Assembly (NCBI GenBank): GCA_937915825.1 | Contig: CALGGT010000041.1 | Location: 1 to 24,680, forward strand | Length of the DNA stretch: 24,680 nt | Direction of reading: 5' to 3' | Source of the DNA: an uncultured Eubacterium sp. | GTDB taxonomy: Bacteria > Bacillota > Clostridia > Lachnospirales > Lachnospiraceae | Shown here: piece by piece, positions 22,026-24,680 of the stretch | Position numbering within the stretch: the first letter of the stretch is position 1 | How the letters are laid out: each line of letters begins with the position of its first letter | Made by a program: the position numbers and the translations under genes | The notes under the pieces: model-generated | Database searches by the model: none | The model's input: the letters and a program-made list of their open reading frames with translations, nothing else | Told to the model about the DNA's origin: nothing

Positions 22026-24377
22026 ATGAAGAAATGTTTGGTTGTAACAGCTATGTGTATGGCATTGATCGGAGGAATCACAGCTTCATCACCGAAGACG
22101 ATGGCGAAAGTGAAGTCCGGCACAACAAAGAAAAATCCGACAAAGAAGAATCTGGCAAAGAAGAGCCAGGCAAAGAAGAACCAGGCAAAGAAGAACCAGA
22201 CAAAGAAGAACCAGACGAAGGCGAGTAAGGTCAAAGTTAGTAAGATCAAGGTTTGTGCCATAACCGGAGATAAGGTGGTGGTAGCAAAGGGAAAGAAAAG
22301 TCCGTTAACCGTTTCGGTGACGGCCAGTCCCAACAAGAAGAAAAATCAAGAAGTCCTTTATCAATCCGCTAATCCGAAGGTTGCTGCGGTCACAAAAAAA
22401 GGTGTGGTCAAAGGAAAGAGCCAGGGAAGTACTACCATTACCGTTATTTCCAAGGTGAAGCCTAAAAAGAAGAAAAAAATCAAAGTGACCGTGATGAAAA
22501 ATCCTGTAAAGAAAATATCCTTGAGTAAGGTAAGCGTGGATGTGGCCCCGAAGGAAAAATTAACCTTAAAGGCGACCATTAGCCCGAAAAAGAATGTATA
22601 TACTGTGTTAAAATGGGAATCTTCCAATACAAATGTGGCCACGGTTACGTCCAAAGGTGTGGTTAAGGGTGTTAGCGTGGGAACGGCGGTGATCACAGCA
22701 AAAGCATTGGACGGTTCCGGAAGAAAAGCTACATGTAAGGTAAATACCGGCGTGGGAATTCAAAGCGTAGAAGTTTATACGAAGAATCTGATTCGCGTAA
22801 CCTTATCGGATGCCATGAGTTTAGAGCCGGAGGATTTTCTTGTGGAGAATAAAACCGATAATGGAAGATTCTATCTGGAGCAAAAGAACATCACCACCGC
22901 TTGCCAGAGAGAAGGCGGAAAGATCTACGATCTGACCTTGCGGGATGACATTGATTTTGGAAATCTGAAGGTGACAATTTCGGCTCTGAAGGTAGGAAAT
23001 ACCAAGGAAATTACCGTTTCTATGCTGCAAGGGTTGGATGACTATGAAGCAAATCTGGCAGAGTATTCGGTGTACGCGAAGGTGGGCGAGGACTTCTTTG
23101 CGGAGTGGAGCATCGACGAAAAGTTTCACCCCTACGGGAAGGTAAAATATTTCGTTTCGGATTTACCAGACGGATTGACGGTTCACTACAACAAGGCGCA
23201 GACAAAAGCTTATATTTCCGGAACCTTCAAACAGGTAAGTTCGGATCAAGTGGCAACCCTTACCATGTTAGATGAAAGGGATGGAAATTTTGTTCAAAAA
23301 TATCACTTTTTTGTAGGTGATGATAATCACATTGTAGGTCAGATCAAAGATCAAAAAGTATTGGTCTATGATAAAGAAGATGGGGAAGGTGTGAAACTTC
23401 CCGGTATGACATTGAAGGATTTAATGAATTTAGCGGAGGAATCCTTCCAGATCTTGGGAGGAAGCGGACATTATGAATTCCGTCTGGAAAGCGGTTTGCC
23501 GGAGGAATTAACGTATGTAACGGTGGAGACTGGGAAGGTAGAAACGGAGGTAGAAACGGCCGGGACGGAAACTCAGGGAATGGAAGCGCCCGGCGTGAAG
23601 AAAGTGTCGGTTGAAACCATAGCGACCGAAGCGTCTACCACCGAAACGTTTACGACAGATACAACCGGAAGAAAAATAGCCGCAGCGGAAACCGGAGCAG
23701 TGGAAACCGGGGCAGCGGAAACCGGGGCAGCGGAGGTAGAGAACGTTGTGGTAACCGACGGTGGAAATCGCTTTATTGGCAAGATCGTGGTGACGCCTGG
23801 AAAACAATGGAAGGCGGGTACTTATACATTGGTGGTTCAGGCGAGAGATTTAAAGGATCCCAAGCTTACCTGCAATCTAACCTTTACCTTGTCCATGTAT
23901 CCGGGTGTGAAGATAACCGGAAAGGTAACTGATCGGAAAGGACAAGGGGTAGCACAGGCAGTCGTCTGGGCTGGAACCAATCGTTTTACCGATGGAAGAA
24001 GACAGGTAAAAGAAGTAAAAACCAAGAGCAACGGAGAGTATACCATGCGCTTGATCCCCGGTAAATATGCTATGGGAGCCAAGTACGATGATATTTTTTA
24101 CGATTTGAGTTTGCAAAACGGTATTACCGGGGATGGGAAGATGGACTTCTTTACCACCTTGTATCGAGTTGGTTTCAAGGTAACGGGAGAAGAGTTGTAT
24201 GACAAATATAAAGAGGCGGAAATTATTTCTGATGAAGGGGTTGATTCCTACATTCGTTGGGATGAGGATCAAAAAGTTCTCTATGATTACTGCCTGCCCG
24301 GAACCTATTATTTGAAGAAAAATCCGGCCAGAACCTTCAGTGTCAGCAGTGACACGACAGAAGTAGAATTACGATAA
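22026..24377 (+). CDS. Large secreted surface protein with Big_2 and other Ig-like domains
   Basis: 783 residues from ATG 22026, after AGAGGAAG; an upstream ATG at 21915 has no ribosome site. Order: signal peptide (1-27, VVTAMCMALIGGITA); Lys-rich 5-residue repeats (34-63, pattern T/A-K-K-N-Q); Big_2 domain 1 (about 70-157, NPKVAAVTKKGVVKGKSQGSTTITV); Big_2 domain 2 (161-240, WESSNTNVATVTSKGVVKGVSVGTAVITA); a beta-rich region (245-335); two regions like He_PIG/cadherin-type domains (about 345-430 with DLPDGLTV and ISGTF; about 440-625 with SGLPEELTYV and AGTYTLVVQARD), the second interrupted by a Thr/Glu/Ala-rich insert (498-575); a carboxypeptidase-regulatory-like domain (626-690, GVKITGKVTDRKGQGV...SNGEYTMRLIPGKY) and a final beta domain. 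No LPXTG, SLH or choline-binding repeat is seen. Likely adhesin or matrix protein held by its basic N-terminal repeats. Confidence 0.85.
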   Translation: MKKCLVVTAMCMALIGGITASSPKTMAKVKSGTTKKNPTKKNLAKKSQAKKNQAKKNQTKKNQTKASKVKVSKIKVCAITGDKVVVAKGKKSPLTVSVTASPNKKKNQEVLYQSANPKVAAVTKKGVVKGKSQGSTTITVISKVKPKKKKKIKVTVMKNPVKKISLSKVSVDVAPKEKLTLKATISPKKNVYTVLKWESSNTNVATVTSKGVVKGVSVGTAVITAKALDGSGRKATCKVNTGVGIQSVEVYTKNLIRVTLSDAMSLEPEDFLVENKTDNGRFYLEQKNITTACQREGGKIYDLTLRDDIDFGNLKVTISALKVGNTKEITVSMLQGLDDYEANLAEYSVYAKVGEDFFAEWSIDEKFHPYGKVKYFVSDLPDGLTVHYNKAQTKAYISGTFKQVSSDQVATLTMLDERDGNFVQKYHFFVGDDNHIVGQIKDQKVLVYDKEDGEGVKLPGMTLKDLMNLAEESFQILGGSGHYEFRLESGLPEELTYVTVETGKVETEVETAGTETQGMEAPGVKKVSVETIATEASTTETFTTDTTGRKIAAAETGAVETGAAETGAAEVENVVVTDGGNRFIGKIVVTPGKQWKAGTYTLVVQARDLKDPKLTCNLTFTLSMYPGVKITGKVTDRKGQGVAQAVVWAGTNRFTDGRRQVKEVKTKSNGEYTMRLIPGKYAMGAKYDDIFYDLSLQNGITGDGKMDFFTTLYRVGFKVTGEELYDKYKEAEIISDEGVDSYIRWDEDQKVLYDYCLPGTYYLKKNPARTFSVSSDTTEVELR
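22125..22214 (+). repeat. Six 15-bp tandem units coding for Lys-rich pentapeptides
   Basis: Units at 22125, 22140, 22155, 22170, 22185 and 22200; units 4 and 5 are identical (GCAAAGAAGAACCAG). In frame, so slippage would change the number of KKNQ(A/T) repeats without a frameshift. Confidence 0.9.
23682..23741 (+). repeat. 15-bp tandem units coding for AAETG/AVETG
   Basis: GCAGCGGAAACCGGA, GCAGTGGAAACCGGG, GCAGCGGAAACCGGG and a diverged GCAGCGGAGGTAGAG. In frame, inside the Thr/Glu insert of the surface protein. Confidence 0.88.
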
Positions 24378-24411
24378 AACATTGAAAATTAGTAATAGGA
24401 ACTAATAATAT

Positions 24412-24417
24412 TATAAT
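24412..24417 (+). promoter_or_regulatory. Perfect -10-like TATAAT before the last gene
   Basis: TATAAT 24 bases before ATG 24441, in an AT-rich gap of 63 bases. The -35 region at 17 bases (TTAGTA, 24389-24394) is poor, so this is tentative. Confidence 0.3.
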
Positions 24418-24440
24418 AAGAATAGGAGTAAAAGAAAGTT

Positions 24441-24680
24441 ATGCGTAGAATAAATAAAATGAGAGTAGTGTTTTTATTAGTAGTTGCGTTATGTTTGAAT
24501 GGATTAAGTCCTATGAAACTCGTACATCAACAGAATGTAAAGGCGGAAACCATAAAAGGGACGAACAGTATAAAATCCGTAACTGAGGCAAATAATATAA
24601 CAGAGGACGAAGAGAGCGAGGAAACTTTATTTTCCGTTGACGAAGATGACGAGGATCTGGATGAAACAGAGTATGTAGAA
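24441..24680 (+). CDS. Secreted acidic protein, 5' part, cut by the window end
   Basis: 80 codons open from ATG 24441 to the last base with no stop. AGGAG at 24424-24428 is 12 bases upstream, and a second ATG at 24459 (residue 7) is possible. A signal peptide is clear: basic MRRINKMR, hydrophobic VVFLLVVALCLNGL, and a probable cut after VKA (about residue 35) before ETIKGTN. The visible mature part is strongly acidic (ITEDEESEETLFSVDEDDEDLDETEYVE). It follows the Big_2 protein gene by 63 bases and appears to be another exported protein of the same cluster. The family cannot be named from this part. Confidence 0.75.
   Translation, partial: MRRINKMRVVFLLVVALCLNGLSPMKLVHQQNVKAETIKGTNSIKSVTEANNITEDEESEETLFSVDEDDEDLDETEYVE

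Noticed and set aside
22034..22228. Frame coding for a repetitive Glu/Lys/Pro peptide (EEPGK units)
   Set aside because: It is the alternative frame of the 15-bp repeats and has no ribosome site; the signal peptide and downstream domains are in the other frame.
23877..24272. 131-codon open frame on the - strand over the surface protein
   Set aside because: Shadow of the + strand carboxypeptidase-regulatory-like region; no ribosome site or protein-like pattern.

Overview
The window looks like a chromosomal segment of an anaerobic low-to-mid GC Firmicute, most probably a Lachnospiraceae-type Clostridium relative. The basis is protein-level similarity recognised by eye, strong AGGAGG-type ribosome sites, GTG starts, a Gram-positive type LexA box (GAAC-N4-GTTC) on recA, RNase Y with a recA-recX-rny order, and lipoproteins and surface proteins of Gram-positive style. 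Every gene I can support lies on the + strand; no tRNA, rRNA or CRISPR array is visible.

Layout. 1-393: 3' part of a SpoU/TrmH rRNA/tRNA methyltransferase. 538-2009: an NfeD-like membrane protein followed by an SPFH (stomatin/prohibitin-like) protein, a known functional pair. 2102-6595: a tightly spaced metabolic run of ornithine carbamoyltransferase, citrate synthase, a small unrecognised protein, type III pantothenate kinase (coaX) and a tRNA dihydrouridine synthase. 6701-10165: a three-gene MacAB-like exporter (membrane fusion protein, ATPase, FtsX-type permease). 10166-10780: a 615-base gene-free stretch holding a 375-bp element with 12-bp terminal inverted repeats, two 140-bp direct copies and a long foldback hairpin, then the recA promoter and LexA box. 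10781-12318: recA and recX overlapping by ATGA, with a strong hairpin inside the first codons of recX. 12315-14006: rny with its own promoter, a perfect stem-loop at the predicted 5' end of its mRNA and a classical terminator. 14076-15134: an isolated type IV prepilin-like protein and a small heavy-metal-associated (HMA) protein, closed by a terminator. 15139-17572: metE with a palindrome inside its promoter spacer, and its terminator. 17605-24680: a cell-envelope cluster: small secreted protein, transglutaminase-fold lipoprotein, MBOAT O-acyltransferase, DHHW/AlgJ-like protein, a large secreted protein with Big_2 and other Ig-like domains, and the start of another secreted protein cut by the window end.

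How the parts work together. The housekeeping genes are ordinary. The more interesting regions are (a) the terminal-inverted-repeat element between the exporter genes and recA, which has a promoter-like sequence pointing into it, and (b) the envelope cluster, where an MBOAT plus DHHW pair, expected to O-acylate an extracellular polymer, sits with a transglutaminase-like lipoprotein and repeat-rich surface proteins; two proteins of this cluster seem to share the same small C-terminal domain containing an ASC motif. I see no clearly new enzyme system, but the cluster and the repeat element are the best candidates for undescribed biology. Small regulatory structures (the 5' hairpin of rny, the hairpin in recX, the palindrome in the metE promoter) are direct sequence observations with inferred functions.
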